The position numbers and the translations under genes were made by a program. Shown piece after piece: positions 29,433 through 38,590 of a DNA stretch of 64,000 nt. Position 1 is the first letter of the stretch, and every line of letters begins with the position of its first letter. This stretch comes from Prauserella shujinwangii (GTDB lineage: Bacteria; Actinomycetota; Actinomycetes; Mycobacteriales; Pseudonocardiaceae): assembly GCF_003001955.1 (NCBI RefSeq), contig NZ_PVNH01000010.1, positions 186,001-250,000 of the forward strand, written 5' to 3'. The notes beneath the pieces are model-generated. The model had not been told where the DNA came from. It saw only the letters and a program-made list of their open reading frames with translations, and did no database searches.

Positions 29433-31040
29433 TCAGGCGGGGTCGGCGGCGAACGGCTGCTCGTCCGGCTCGTACACGACCCCCGGCTCCGGCACCGTCA
29501 GATTGACCAGGTAGTCGGCGACCGCTTTGTCCACTCCGGACGATGAACCGAGGATGCAGTGACCGAACGCGTCGACCGGCAGCAGGCGCGCGTGGCCGAG
29601 CTGGTCGGCCATCCGCTCGGCGAACGCGTACTGGGTCGCCGGGTCGTGGTAGTTCCCGATCACCAGGACGGGGTGCTCCGTCTCCGCGTTCCACGGCCCC
29701 CGGTAGGCGCCGGTGCCGGACGGCCACGCCGGGCATCCGGCCGGATCCGCGAACGCCTGGTACCGGCCGAACACCGGGGACTCGCCCTCCCACTGCCCGG
29801 CCAGCTCCGGCACGCTGTCCTGGCCGTTGCGGAACGGCTTGTCGGCGCAGTTCACGGCGAAGTACGCGTCGTCGGCCCGGTACGCGCTGTCCGGCCGGAC
29901 GTCGTGCCGCGGGTCCACCGCGGGTTCGAGGAGCGTGCCGAGGTCCCGCCCGGTCACCGCCTTCAGCTTCGGCTTCTCCGGCGGGTACGCCACCTCGTAC
30001 AGCTGCTGCAGGTCCTCGGCCAGCCCGGTGAAGGCGGCGGGCGAGTACAGCGCGCCGCCGACGCCGCCGACGAAGCTGCTGAAGTTCACCACGGTGCCGT
30101 CCGGCAGGTTGACCGGTCGCTCGCGCAGCCGCTCCAGCAGCTGCCGGAACTTGCGCGCCGGGTTGCCTTCGCTGAACGCGCAGCGATCCCGCGCCCGTTC
30201 ACAGGCCTCGAGGTACTCGTCCAGCGCGTGCTGGAAGCCGTCCGCCCGCTCGCGGTCGTAGCGCAGCCCGTCCCCGGTGCGCAGCGCCGGGTCGACATTG
30301 CCGTCCAGGACGAGCGCCCGCGCCCGGTCCGGGAACAGGTTGGCGTACGTGGCGCCGAGCAGGGTGCCGTAGGAGAAGCCGACGTAGCTGAGCCGGTCGT
30401 CCCCGACCGCCGCCCGCAGCCGGTCGAGGTCCCTGGCGACGTCCGCCGTGGACATGTGCCGCAGCAGCGCCCCGCCGTTGCGCTCGCAGAAGCTGCCGTA
30501 GTCGCGGTACGCGGCGAGGGTGTCGGTGATCTGCCGGAGGGACCGGGGTGCGGGCACGGCGCGGGAGAACAGCTCGTCGGCGTCCTCGGCGGTGGTGAAG
30601 CACCGCATCGGCGTGCTGGCCCCCACCCCGCGCGGGTCGAACCCGATGACGTCGAACCGGTCGAGCACCGTGGGCTCGAGGAACTCGTCCGCCGCCAGCG
30701 GCAGCGTGCGGCCCGGTCCGCCGGGGCCGCCGGGGTTGAGGAACAGCGACCCGATCCTCTGGTCCGGCTTGTTCGCGGCGCGGCGCATCAGCGCGAGGTC
30801 GAGGGTGCCCAGCGCGGCGTTGTCGTGGTCGACGGGAACGCGGTAGGTGGCGCAGCTGTACTTGCCGCGCTGCTCGGCGGGCACGCCGCCGACGATGTCC
30901 TGTGTGCACGGTCCCCAGGAGACGGACGGCGCCTGCGCGGCGCCGGGGAACGCGGCGGCCGCGCTCCCGGGAACGGCGACCGGCGCCGCGCCCACGATCA
31001 GCATCCCGACGAGTACGACAGTTCGCTTCACCGTGAGCAC
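29433..31040 (-). CDS. Secreted alpha/beta hydrolase, tripeptidyl-aminopeptidase (TAP) type
   Basis: A 535-residue exported serine hydrolase. A signal peptide (VKRTVVLVGMLIVGAAPVA, cleavage near GSAAAA) precedes the core. The oxyanion-region motif LNPGGPGGPG is near 118, FDPRGVGAS near 150, the nucleophile elbow GFSYGTLLGA near 230, and the C-terminal Asp/His regions are at GNYHDPATQYAFA and DAFGHCIL. This is the SlpD/SlpE/Tap family of Streptomyces mycelium-associated peptidases. GTG 31040 has GGGGAGG upstream. It lies downstream of the egt operon but is separated by 86 nt from the F420-type gene. Confidence 0.92.
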   Translation of the reverse strand: MLTVKRTVVLVGMLIVGAAPVAVPGSAAAAFPGAAQAPSVSWGPCTQDIVGGVPAEQRGKYSCATYRVPVDHDNAALGTLDLALMRRAANKPDQRIGSLFLNPGGPGGPGRTLPLAADEFLEPTVLDRFDVIGFDPRGVGASTPMRCFTTAEDADELFSRAVPAPRSLRQITDTLAAYRDYGSFCERNGGALLRHMSTADVARDLDRLRAAVGDDRLSYVGFSYGTLLGATYANLFPDRARALVLDGNVDPALRTGDGLRYDRERADGFQHALDEYLEACERARDRCAFSEGNPARKFRQLLERLRERPVNLPDGTVVNFSSFVGGVGGALYSPAAFTGLAEDLQQLYEVAYPPEKPKLKAVTGRDLGTLLEPAVDPRHDVRPDSAYRADDAYFAVNCADKPFRNGQDSVPELAGQWEGESPVFGRYQAFADPAGCPAWPSGTGAYRGPWNAETEHPVLVIGNYHDPATQYAFAERMADQLGHARLLPVDAFGHCILGSSSGVDKAVADYLVNLTVPEPGVVYEPDEQPFAADPA

Positions 31041-31126
31041 CGGTTTCCTCCCCTGAGCCGTTGCCGGTCCGCACGTCGAAGAATCGCACATCGGCGGGGT
31101 GACCGGAGATCATCCGATCGGCTGGT

Positions 31127-31609
31127 TCAGACCTCCGCTCCAGCCGGGCGGAGGACGAAGACCGCGAGGTCGCGGCCCGCCTCGGCGCGTTCCATGGCGT
31201 AGCCCGGCCAGAACCGCACCAGTTCCGCCCACAACCGGTCGTACTCGTCGCCCTTGGCCTCGTGCGCGCGCACCGCCACGGCGCGGCCCCGGACGAGCAC
31301 GACGGCGTCGGGATGGGACCGCAGGTTGTGGGCCCATCCCGGCTCCCGGCGGCGGCCCCAGTTCGACGCCGTGAGCACGTAGTCGCCGTCCCCGGGCAGG
31401 TACAGCAGGTTGTGTTCGCGGAGCAGGCCGGTCCGCCTGCCCACGGTGCGCAACCGCAGCGAGGGCAGCCCGGCGATGCCGACCAGGCTGACCCTTCCCC
31501 GCGACAGGGTGAACAGCCTGGCGTCCACCCACACGACGACCGGCGCGAGCCGCATCAACCAGGGCCGGGTGCCGAGCGCCCTGGCGAGCGCCGGAAGAGG
31601 GTTTCTCAT
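31127..31609 (-). CDS. Deazaflavin (F420)-dependent nitroreductase-family protein
   Basis: A 160-residue split-barrel protein of the Ddn/FGD-associated nitroreductase family. The cofactor-site pattern LRTVGRRTGLLREHNLLYL, then YVLTASNWGRRREPGWAHNL and HPDAVVLVRGRAVAVRAHEA, is typical. These enzymes use reduced F420 to reduce quinones, enones or biliverdin. The start ATG 31609 is 25 nt after egtD, so it may be the last gene of the egt transcript. A link with ergothioneine chemistry is speculative. Confidence 0.88.
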   Translation of the reverse strand: MRNPLPALARALGTRPWLMRLAPVVVWVDARLFTLSRGRVSLVGIAGLPSLRLRTVGRRTGLLREHNLLYLPGDGDYVLTASNWGRRREPGWAHNLRSHPDAVVLVRGRAVAVRAHEAKGDEYDRLWAELVRFWPGYAMERAEAGRDLAVFVLRPAGAEV

Positions 31610-31634
31610 GCGCTCATTCGATCACCATGTCCGC

Positions 31635-32609
31635 TCAGGCGATCGCGCGGGACAGCGAGACGCCGAACAGGCCGTCCGGATCGGTCCACCACCGCTCCAG
31701 CGTGAACCCGGCCGCGGACAGCTCGGCGCGGACACCCTCCGGCCGGAACTTGGCCGAGATCTCGGTGCGGATGTGCTCTCCCGCCGCGAACGACACCTCC
31801 AGGTCCGCGCCCGGGATCGCCACGCGCAGATCCGTGCGGGCTCGCAGCCGCATCTCGATCCACTCCGCCTCGGCGTCCCAGTAGGACTCGTGCGCGAAGG
31901 CGGCCGGGTCGAAGTCGGCGCCCAGCCGTTCGTTGATCACCCGCAGCACGTTGCGGTTGAACTCCGCCGTGACCCCGGCCGCGTCGTCGTAGGCCCGTTC
32001 CAGGGTGTCCCGCTCCTTCACGAGATCGGTGCCGAGCAGCAGCCACTCCCCCTCGGACAGCACGTCGCGCACGGAGCGGAGGAACTTGGCCCGGTCGGCG
32101 GGCAGGAAGTTGCCGATGGTCCCGCCAAGGAACGCCACCAGCCTCGGCCGGTCCCCCGGCAGCAGGCCGAGGTGCTCGGTGAAGTCGCCCACCACCCCGT
32201 GCACCGCCAGCGACGGGTAGTCGGCGGCGATGGCGTTGCTGGCCTCGGCCAGCGCCGACTCCGACACGTCCAGGGGCACGAACGAGCGCAGGGTGCCGTG
32301 CTCGCGGAGCGCGTCGAGCAGGAGCCGGGTCTTCTCGCTGGACCCGGAACCGAGCTCGACGAGCGTGTGCGCGCCACTGATCTTCGCGATCTCGGCGGCC
32401 TGCCGGTCCAGCACCGCCCGTTCCGCCCTGGTCGGGTAGTACTCCGGCAGCTCGGTGATCCGCTCGAACAGCTCGCTGCCGCGCGCGTCGTAGAACCACT
32501 TCGACGGCAGCCACTTCCGCCCGGCCGTCAGCCCCTCCCGCACGTCCGCGCGCAGGGCCGCGGCGATGTCCTCGGCACTGTGGTGCACCTCGAGATCCAC
32601 GTCGGTCAC
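31635..32609 (-). CDS. egtD: L-histidine N-alpha-methyltransferase EgtD
   Basis: A 324-residue enzyme that trimethylates histidine to hercynine with SAM, the first step of ergothioneine synthesis. SAM motif VELGSGSSEKTRLLLDAL is near 85-102, the family KWFYDARGSELFERITELPEYYPTR-type N-terminus near 37-61, and AFLGGTIGNF near 155 binds histidine. Its GTG overlaps the egtC stop (GTGA). Order egtA-B-C-D on one strand with 1-3 nt gaps or overlaps indicates one operon. Confidence 0.96.
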   Translation of the reverse strand: MTDVDLEVHHSAEDIAAALRADVREGLTAGRKWLPSKWFYDARGSELFERITELPEYYPTRAERAVLDRQAAEIAKISGAHTLVELGSGSSEKTRLLLDALREHGTLRSFVPLDVSESALAEASNAIAADYPSLAVHGVVGDFTEHLGLLPGDRPRLVAFLGGTIGNFLPADRAKFLRSVRDVLSEGEWLLLGTDLVKERDTLERAYDDAAGVTAEFNRNVLRVINERLGADFDPAAFAHESYWDAEAEWIEMRLRARTDLRVAIPGADLEVSFAAGEHIRTEISAKFRPEGVRAELSAAGFTLERWWTDPDGLFGVSLSRAIA

Positions 32610-33373
32610 GCCAGGCTCCGATCTGAGTCGATGGCGGCGAGGTCCACCCGGCACGGTGTCCCTCGCCGGGCCACGAGGAGGTGGCCGTCGGGCACCGGGC
32701 GCCAGCCCGGGTCGTCGTCCGGCGGCTCCGAGGCGATCAGCACGGAGTCCGCGTCGCCGCGCCAGGACAGGGCGTGGGTCCACGCCGTGGCGACCAGCAC
32801 GTCCGGCCCCGCCAGCAGCAGGTTCAGGCGCGAACCGGGTGCGGCCCGTGCCACCGTCGTCACCAGTTCGGCGACCGCCGAGGCCGGATCCGCCCCGGAC
32901 CGCAGGCGGTCCCGCAGCAGCGCCCAGAGCAGCGCGGAGTCGGTGGGCGCGGCCAGCCGGAGCAGGTCGGCGGCGGGCAGCTTCTCCGCCAGCCCCGCGA
33001 CCGCGTCGGGCCAGCCGCGGACCACGCCGTTGTGGCTGAACAGCCAGCCGTCACCGGCGAACGGGGCGCACGCCGCCTCCGTCACCGGCATCCCCGGGGT
33101 GCCCGAGCGCACGGCACCGAGGTACGAACCCGACCGCACCGTCGCCGAGAGCCGCGGCAGCGACTCGTCCGTCCACAGTGGAGCGGGCCTGCGGTACCAC
33201 ACCGGCTCGCCGTCGTCGGCGAACCAGCCGAGGCCGAAACCGTCCGCGTTCACCGTGCCGCCCGCGCGCATGTCCGCGGGCGCGTAGGACTGGACGAGCA
33301 GTGAGTGAGGCGCGCTGAACATCGGGCCCTCCGGCGAGCGCGGAGGCCCGAGGTACGCGAGGTGCCTGCACAC
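32606..33373 (-). CDS. egtC: Gamma-glutamyl-hercynylcysteine sulfoxide hydrolase EgtC
   Basis: A 255-residue class II glutamine amidotransferase fold. After removal of the initiator, Cys2 is the N-terminal nucleophile (GTG TGC AGG CAC gives MCRHLAYLG). NADGFGLGWF near 43 and FSHNGVVRGW near 112 are the canonical pocket motifs. It removes glutamate from the EgtB product. It starts 3 nt after egtB and overlaps egtD. Confidence 0.95.
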   Translation of the reverse strand: MCRHLAYLGPPRSPEGPMFSAPHSLLVQSYAPADMRAGGTVNADGFGLGWFADDGEPVWYRRPAPLWTDESLPRLSATVRSGSYLGAVRSGTPGMPVTEAACAPFAGDGWLFSHNGVVRGWPDAVAGLAEKLPAADLLRLAAPTDSALLWALLRDRLRSGADPASAVAELVTTVARAAPGSRLNLLLAGPDVLVATAWTHALSWRGDADSVLIASEPPDDDPGWRPVPDGHLLVARRGTPCRVDLAAIDSDRSLA

Positions 33374-33376
33374 GGC

Positions 33377-34744
33377 TCACCGCTCCGGGCGGACGTCGCG
33401 CGCGCAGCGGAAGCCCGCGAAGATCTGCCGCCGGATCGGGTAGTCCCAGTTCCGGAACGTGCCGCGGATCGCCACCGGGTCGGTGCCGAACGAGCCGCCC
33501 CGCAGTACCTTGTACTCCGGCCCGAAGAACACCTCCGAGTACTCCCGGTACGGAAACGCGGTGAAGCCCGGGTATCCGGTGAAGTCGCTGCTCGTCCACT
33601 CCCACACGTCGCCGATCAGCTGGTGCACGCCCAGCGGCGACGCGCCCCCCGGATAGGCACCGGCGACCGCGGGCCGCAGGTGCCGCTGCCCGAGGTTGGC
33701 GTGCTCGGGACCGGGCTCGTCGTCGCCCCACGGGTACCGGCGGGACCGGCCGGTGGCGGGGTCGTACCGGGCGGCCTTCTCCCACTCGGCCTCGGTGGGC
33801 AGGCGCTTGCCCGCCCACGCCGCGTAGGCCTCCGCCTCGTGGAAGGACACGTGCACCACGGGCTCGTCGGGCGGCACGGCCTCGTCGACCCCGAACCGGG
33901 TGCGGCGCCAGCCGTCCGCCTCGCGCCGCCAGAAGCGCGGCGCGCCGATGTCGTGCCTGCTTCGGTAGTCCCAGCCCGCATCACTCCACCAGCGCCGCTG
34001 CCGGTAGCCGCCCGCCTCGATGAACTCGGCGTACTGGGCGTTGGTCACCGGGAACGTGTCGATGGCGAAGGCGTCCACGTGCACCTCGTGGGCGGGACGC
34101 TCGTTGTCGAGCGCCCACGGTTCCACCGAGGTGCCCATGAGGAACGACCCGGCGGGGACCACGACCTCGGCGGGCACGGGTCCGGTCCGCCGCGGCGGTG
34201 GCGCGGGGGCGTGCAGCACCGGCTCGCCCTTGCGCAGCTGGTGGGTCGCGAGCATCGTCTCGTCGTGCTGCTGCTCGTGCTGGGCGATCATGCCGAACGC
34301 GAACGCCGCGTGGGTGAGCCGCGTGCCCGCCAGCGGTGCCTTCTCCAGCACGTCGAACGCCTTCTCGCGCACCTCTCCCACGTACCGCCGCGCCTCGGCG
34401 GGGCCGAGCAGCGGCAGGGACGGCCGCTCGGCGCGCGGGTGCTGGAAGGCATCGTAGAGGTCGTCGATGTCGGGTCGCAGCGGTTCCCGGCCGCCCACGT
34501 CGCGCACCAGCCACAGTTCCTCCTGGCTGCCGATGTGGGCGAGATCCCACACCAGCGGGGACATGAGCTTGGAGTGCTGGCGGACCAGGTCTCCGTCGTC
34601 CACGGCGTCCGTGAGGAGCGTGCTGCGGTCCCGCGCCCGCGACAGCGTCTCGGCGGCGTGGGCGCGCAGCTCCTCCGGCGCGAGCTCGAGCAGCGGGTGG
34701 GACGTTTCCGGCGGGATCGCCGGAGTCGTTCTCGACGCGGTCAT
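33377..34744 (-). CDS. egtB: Hercynine oxygenase EgtB
   Basis: A 455-residue non-heme iron enzyme that forms the C-S bond between hercynine and gamma-glutamylcysteine. The N-terminal DinB-like domain carries WDLAHIGSQEE (His near 70) and HEQQHDETM (two His near 156 and 160), which supply the three iron ligands. A C-terminal formylglycine-generating-enzyme-like domain ends with VLRGGSFGTDPVAIRGTFR and FAGFRCARD. The ATG is 1 nt after the egtA stop. Confidence 0.96.
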   Translation of the reverse strand: MTASRTTPAIPPETSHPLLELAPEELRAHAAETLSRARDRSTLLTDAVDDGDLVRQHSKLMSPLVWDLAHIGSQEELWLVRDVGGREPLRPDIDDLYDAFQHPRAERPSLPLLGPAEARRYVGEVREKAFDVLEKAPLAGTRLTHAAFAFGMIAQHEQQHDETMLATHQLRKGEPVLHAPAPPPRRTGPVPAEVVVPAGSFLMGTSVEPWALDNERPAHEVHVDAFAIDTFPVTNAQYAEFIEAGGYRQRRWWSDAGWDYRSRHDIGAPRFWRREADGWRRTRFGVDEAVPPDEPVVHVSFHEAEAYAAWAGKRLPTEAEWEKAARYDPATGRSRRYPWGDDEPGPEHANLGQRHLRPAVAGAYPGGASPLGVHQLIGDVWEWTSSDFTGYPGFTAFPYREYSEVFFGPEYKVLRGGSFGTDPVAIRGTFRNWDYPIRRQIFAGFRCARDVRPER

Positions 34745-34745
34745 G

Positions 34746-36023
34746 TCACTCCCTCCCTCGGCGTCGTGCCCGACGCTGGACGGTCTCCGTGATGTCGGCG
34801 ACGGTGCGCGCGGGCAGTCCCGTCGCGGGCAGCTCCGCGCACCCGAGATCCGCGACGGCCCGCGCCGCGGCGGCGAGGCCCGGGTCGGAGAGACCGCGCC
34901 GGGCTGCGGTCTCCCAGTGGCCCGCGACCGGGGCGCAGACGTCGAGCACGCGGTCGGCGCTGCCCGGACGGCCCAGCAGCGCGGTGAGCAGCGCCACCGG
35001 GTGCAGCCACCGGTCCGGCGGCTGCGCGTCGAGGTAGCGCACCTCGAGGTAGCCGTGCGGCCGGACCGGCGTGAACAGGGTGGTCAGGTGGTAGTCGAGA
35101 TCGGCCGTGGTCGGCGGGTCGAGCACGCGCGCGGCGCCGCGCCCGGCGATCCAGTCGGCGAACGTCACGCCCACGGGGGCGTCCCACGGGCCGTCGCGCC
35201 GGGGGACCACCATGAGCGGCGTGTCCATGACCCGGGCTCCCCACGCGGCCGCCGGGTCCGCCGCGGGGCCCGCCGCGACGGTGCGAGCGGCCTCGGTCTG
35301 CATCACCGCGAGCCACCGGGCCGAAGCCAGCCCGGTGTCCCGGCCCGCGTGCCGCGTGGAGTTGGCGAACAGCGCGAGCAGGACCGGCCCCAGTGCGTGC
35401 ACGGCGGCCCACCGCCGGGGCAGGTCGGCCTTCTCGCCCGCGTCGAGGCAGACCTGCAGGGCCGCGGTGCTGCACATCATGGTGACGCCGCCGGGGCCGA
35501 GAGGGGCGAACCGGCGCTCCATGGCGGCGTAGCGCTCGGTGGCGAGCAGCCGCCGCGGCGGGCGGAAGGTGTCGATGCCGTGGGTGCCGAACCGCATGCC
35601 TGCCCGGCGCAGCAGCGCGGTGACGTAGGAGAGGTCGGCGTCGGCGACGGCGGCCAGTTCGGCCAGTGAGGGCCGGGGTGGGGTGGACACCTCCACCTGG
35701 CAGCCGGGTTCGAGGGTCAGCGCGGAACCGCCGGGAAGGGGCTCGGCGGGACTGTCGGGACACAGCGTGCGCGGGGCGTGCGGGCCGAGGGCGGCGGCGA
35801 GCCGGCCGGGGTCGACGGGAAGGCGGGGATCCTCGGCGTCGTGCACGGTGTACTCGAGTTCGACGCCGAGCAGCCGCGGCGGGCCGTGCTTGAAGCACAC
35901 CGACGCGACGTAGGCCTCCCCCTCCGCCCGGCTCGACACGACGCGCGCCGCGAGATCGGCTGCCGCCGCGCTGCCCTCCCCCGATCGGTTGACATGGGGA
36001 GGGAAGTCGTGCACCGCGGTCAT
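34746..36023 (-). CDS. egtA: Glutamate-cysteine ligase EgtA
   Basis: A 425-residue ATP-dependent ligase making gamma-glutamylcysteine for EgtB. The GCS2-type start of the fold, LLGVELEYTVHD (~65), carries the metal-binding Glu pair. EPGCQVEVST (~117) and the later LDYHLTTLFTPVRPHGYLEVRYLD complete the family pattern. ATG 36023 is preferred by length; an in-frame ATG at 36038 has no better ribosome-binding site. It is the first gene of the egt operon. No convincing promoter was seen in the 113 bp before it, so read-through from the upstream lysR gene is possible. Confidence 0.93.
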   Translation of the reverse strand: MTAVHDFPPHVNRSGEGSAAAADLAARVVSSRAEGEAYVASVCFKHGPPRLLGVELEYTVHDAEDPRLPVDPGRLAAALGPHAPRTLCPDSPAEPLPGGSALTLEPGCQVEVSTPPRPSLAELAAVADADLSYVTALLRRAGMRFGTHGIDTFRPPRRLLATERYAAMERRFAPLGPGGVTMMCSTAALQVCLDAGEKADLPRRWAAVHALGPVLLALFANSTRHAGRDTGLASARWLAVMQTEAARTVAAGPAADPAAAWGARVMDTPLMVVPRRDGPWDAPVGVTFADWIAGRGAARVLDPPTTADLDYHLTTLFTPVRPHGYLEVRYLDAQPPDRWLHPVALLTALLGRPGSADRVLDVCAPVAGHWETAARRGLSDPGLAAAARAVADLGCAELPATGLPARTVADITETVQRRARRRGRE

Positions 36024-36136
36024 GACACCACCCGCCATCCGTCTGGCCGTCGCCGGTCTCACCCAGCCTCGATTCGGACGCTACACGCGGGGTACGACAA
36101 TCGCAGGTCTCGCGAACCGGGGCGGGCCCGGCGGCC

Positions 36137-37063
36137 TCATCCGGACGCGCTCTCCGACGCGCCGAGGCCGAGCTCCGCGGCGGCCATGCGCACGGCCTGG
36201 ATGACCAGCTGCAGTGAGGGCCGCCGGGCGGCGGCCCTGCGGTAGGCGATGGAGACCGTCCGCATGACCGGTGTGGTGAGCGCCACGATGTCGACGCCCT
36301 GCGGCTTGAGCGTGAGTCCGAGATCGGACACGAGGGTGATCCCGAGGCCCGCGGCGACCATCGCCATCGCGGTGGCCTGCTCCTCCACCTCGTGCTCGAT
36401 CCTCGGCTCGAACCCGGCCCGCTGGCACGCGACCCGGACCGCGCGGCCGAAGTGGCTGCGCGGGCTGGCCAGGATCCACGGATGCTCGGCCAGGTCGAGC
36501 AGCGGGACGCTGCTCGCCGGCACCGCCCCCGCGGGCACCGCGGCGTGCAGCCGCTCCACGGCGATCACGGCGCGTTCCAGGTTCGGGTCCCACGGGGTGG
36601 GCGCGTCCGTGTAGTCGATGACGAACGAGAAGTCCAGCGATCCGTCGCGGACCGCGTCGGCCGTCTCCTCGGGCGCGAGCTCGCGGGTGCGCACCTCGAT
36701 CCCCGGGTGCTCGGCGGCCAGCGACGCGAGCGCCGAGGGCAGCAGCCCGGACGCGACCGAGGCCCAGACGCCCGCGGTCAGCCGGGCCGACACCGCCTCC
36801 TGGGCCTCCTCCAGCGCCAGCGTGGCCCGCTCCACGGCGGCGAGGATCTCCTCGGCGTGCTCGGTGAGCAGCATGCCGAGCTCGGTCAGCTGCACCCGGC
36901 GGCCGAGACGCTCGAACAGCTTCGCTCCCACGTCCCGTTCGAGCAGGGCCAGTTGCTGGGACACGGCCGACGCCGTGTAATGCAGCGAGGCGGCCGCCGC
37001 CGTGACGGTCCCGCGCCGGTGCAACTCACGGAGCATCCGCAACCGGTGCAGCGAAAGCTCCAT
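36137..37063 (-). CDS. LysR-family regulator
   Basis: A 308-residue regulator. The N-terminal winged helix (LHRLRMLRELHRRGTVTAAA, then YTASAVSQQLALLERDVG) is followed by a periplasmic-binding-like effector domain (~90-300). It is divergent from the amino-acid dehydrogenase gene at 37240 with 176 bp between starts, the usual arrangement for LysR and its target. The ATG is plain. The ligand may be an amino or keto acid (inference). It reads towards egtA on the same strand. Confidence 0.92.
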   Translation of the reverse strand: MELSLHRLRMLRELHRRGTVTAAAASLHYTASAVSQQLALLERDVGAKLFERLGRRVQLTELGMLLTEHAEEILAAVERATLALEEAQEAVSARLTAGVWASVASGLLPSALASLAAEHPGIEVRTRELAPEETADAVRDGSLDFSFVIDYTDAPTPWDPNLERAVIAVERLHAAVPAGAVPASSVPLLDLAEHPWILASPRSHFGRAVRVACQRAGFEPRIEHEVEEQATAMAMVAAGLGITLVSDLGLTLKPQGVDIVALTTPVMRTVSIAYRRAAARRPSLQLVIQAVRMAAAELGLGASESASG

Positions 37064-37239
37064 GCATCAACCCTAAACGTAACCGTGCATGATCCTTAAC
37101 TGGACGCGCGCGCGAGTCTGGCCGCACTCTGGTGCTGTCGGAGGAGAAGGAAGCCCGCACCTCCGAGTTCTGCTGAGGCATCCCACAGGTTCCGGGCCCG
37201 CGAGGGCCCCTAGTCCCGCGCGTACAGGAGGTCGGTCGA

Positions 37240-38424
37240 GTGAGCATCCAGAGCACTTCGGAACCGTTGCTGCGGCTGACGTGGACCGACCCGGTGACGG
37301 GCGCACACGGCTATCTCGTCATGCACACCCTCGTCTCGGGGCTGGCGACCGGCGGCACCCGGATGCGGCCCGGCTGCACGCTGTCCGAGGTGGAGGATCT
37401 GGCGCGCGGGATGGCCGCGAAGACCGCGACGTTCGGGCTCCCTGTCGGCGGCGCCAAGGGCGGCATCGACTTCGACCCGAAGGACCCGGGGGCGACGGAG
37501 GTGCTCGAGCGGTTCTGCGCGGCGATGCGCCCGTGGATCGACGCCCACTGGGTGACCGCCGAGGACCTCGGGGTGCCGCAGCACGTGATCGACGAGGTGT
37601 TCGCCAAGCTGGGCCTGCAACAGTCCTACCACGCGGCGATCCGCCGCTCGCCCGACCCGGAGCGCACGCTGCGCCGGGTGCACGCGGGCCTGCACGCACC
37701 GGTGCCCGGCGGCCTGCTGCTCGGCGACGTCATCGGCGGCTATGGCGTGGCGCAGGCCTGCCTCGGCGCCGCCGGGGCGTGGGGCTGGCCCGCCGAGGAG
37801 ACGACAGTGGCGATCCAGGGCATCGGCACGATGGGCGGCGGCGCGGCCTGGTACCTGCACGAGGCGGGGATGAAGGTCGTCGCGGCGGCGGACGCCGCGG
37901 GGACGCTGTACGACCCGGCCGGGCTCGACGTGCCCGCGCTGCTGGAACTGCGCGACTCCTACGGCGAGGTGGACCGTTCGCGGCTGCCCGAGGGCGTGCG
38001 GCAACTGCCGCGGTCCGCGGTGATCGGGATCGAGGCCGACATCCTCGTGCCCGCCGCCATCTCCTACGCCATCACGCCGGACAACTCGTTCGACGTGGCC
38101 GCGCGGGTGGTGGTGGAGGCCGCCAACTCCGCGACGACGCCGGAGGCGGAGGCGATGCTCGCCGCCCGCGGCATTCCGGTGATCCCGGACTTCGTGGCCA
38201 ACGCGGGCGCCGCCGCGTGGGCGTGGTGGCTGCTGCTCGGGCAGGTCGGCGCCGACCCCGCGGACTCGTTCCTCCGCCTGCGCACCGAGATGCAGGCGAA
38301 GGTGGCGCTGCTGCTGACCGAGTGGAACACCGACCGGGTGCCCCCGCGCCGCACCGCGCTGGCGTTCATCGAGACCCAGCGTGCCGCCCCGGCCACGGAC
38401 GAGGCGCCGCTGCTCATCCCCTGA
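37240..38424 (+). CDS. Glu/Leu/Phe/Val-type amino acid dehydrogenase
   Basis: A 394-residue NAD(P)-dependent dehydrogenase. The substrate domain shows GGTRMRPG (~29-36) and the catalytic-Lys motif LPVGGAKGGIDFDP (~68-81). The Rossmann half has the nucleotide loop IQGIGTMGGG (~190-199) and EAANSATTPEA. The N-terminal length and GGTRM resemble leucine/valine/phenylalanine dehydrogenases more than hexameric glutamate dehydrogenases, but the substrate cannot be fixed. GTG 37240 has AGGAGG 8 nt upstream. The divergent LysR probably controls it. A large hairpin array (38440-38515) follows the stop. Confidence 0.9.
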   Translation: MSIQSTSEPLLRLTWTDPVTGAHGYLVMHTLVSGLATGGTRMRPGCTLSEVEDLARGMAAKTATFGLPVGGAKGGIDFDPKDPGATEVLERFCAAMRPWIDAHWVTAEDLGVPQHVIDEVFAKLGLQQSYHAAIRRSPDPERTLRRVHAGLHAPVPGGLLLGDVIGGYGVAQACLGAAGAWGWPAEETTVAIQGIGTMGGGAAWYLHEAGMKVVAAADAAGTLYDPAGLDVPALLELRDSYGEVDRSRLPEGVRQLPRSAVIGIEADILVPAAISYAITPDNSFDVAARVVVEAANSATTPEAEAMLAARGIPVIPDFVANAGAAAWAWWLLLGQVGADPADSFLRLRTEMQAKVALLLTEWNTDRVPPRRTALAFIETQRAAPATDEAPLLIP

Positions 38425-38439
38425 GACGCCGGGTAGCTC

Positions 38440-38515
38440 CCGAATGCCACATTCGGTGCGGTGAACGCACCGAATGTGGCATTCGGTGCGTTCACCGCCA
38501 CCAATGCCACATTGG
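38440..38515 (+). repeat. Hairpin repeat element A downstream of the dehydrogenase
   Basis: A 21-nt arm (38440-38460) pairs perfectly with 38466-38486 around the loop GTGAA. Each arm contains the sub-palindrome CCGAATG-NNN-CATTCGG. A third, degenerate copy of the arm follows at ~38502-38515, allowing an alternative fold. The centre is GGTGCG-GTGAA-CGCACC. It starts 15 nt after the stop at 38424, so it probably terminates transcription. The GTGCG/CGCAC centre is echoed in elements at 58384 and 63331. Confidence 0.75.
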
Positions 38516-38538
38516 GGAGCTTGCTGGCACGTGGCTCT

Positions 38539-38554
38539 CAGTACGTACGTACGG
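38539..38554. promoter_or_regulatory. acnR: AcnR-type operator upstream of acnR
   Basis: CAGTACGTACGTACGG matches CAGNACnnncGTACTG at 12 of 13 defined positions and contains the perfect palindrome GTACGTACGTAC (38541-38552). It is 36 nt before the acnR ATG, a position suited to autoregulation. The other copy lies on the acn promoter (22728-22743). Confidence 0.65.
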
Positions 38555-38590
38555 ATTGCGTCTGCCGGGTCGTGGTGTCAAGATCGTGGG

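Noticed and set aside
37064-37239. LysR-type T-N11-A box between lysR and the dehydrogenase gene
   Set aside because: Several weak matches exist (around CGTAACCGTGCATGATCC), but none has convincing symmetry.
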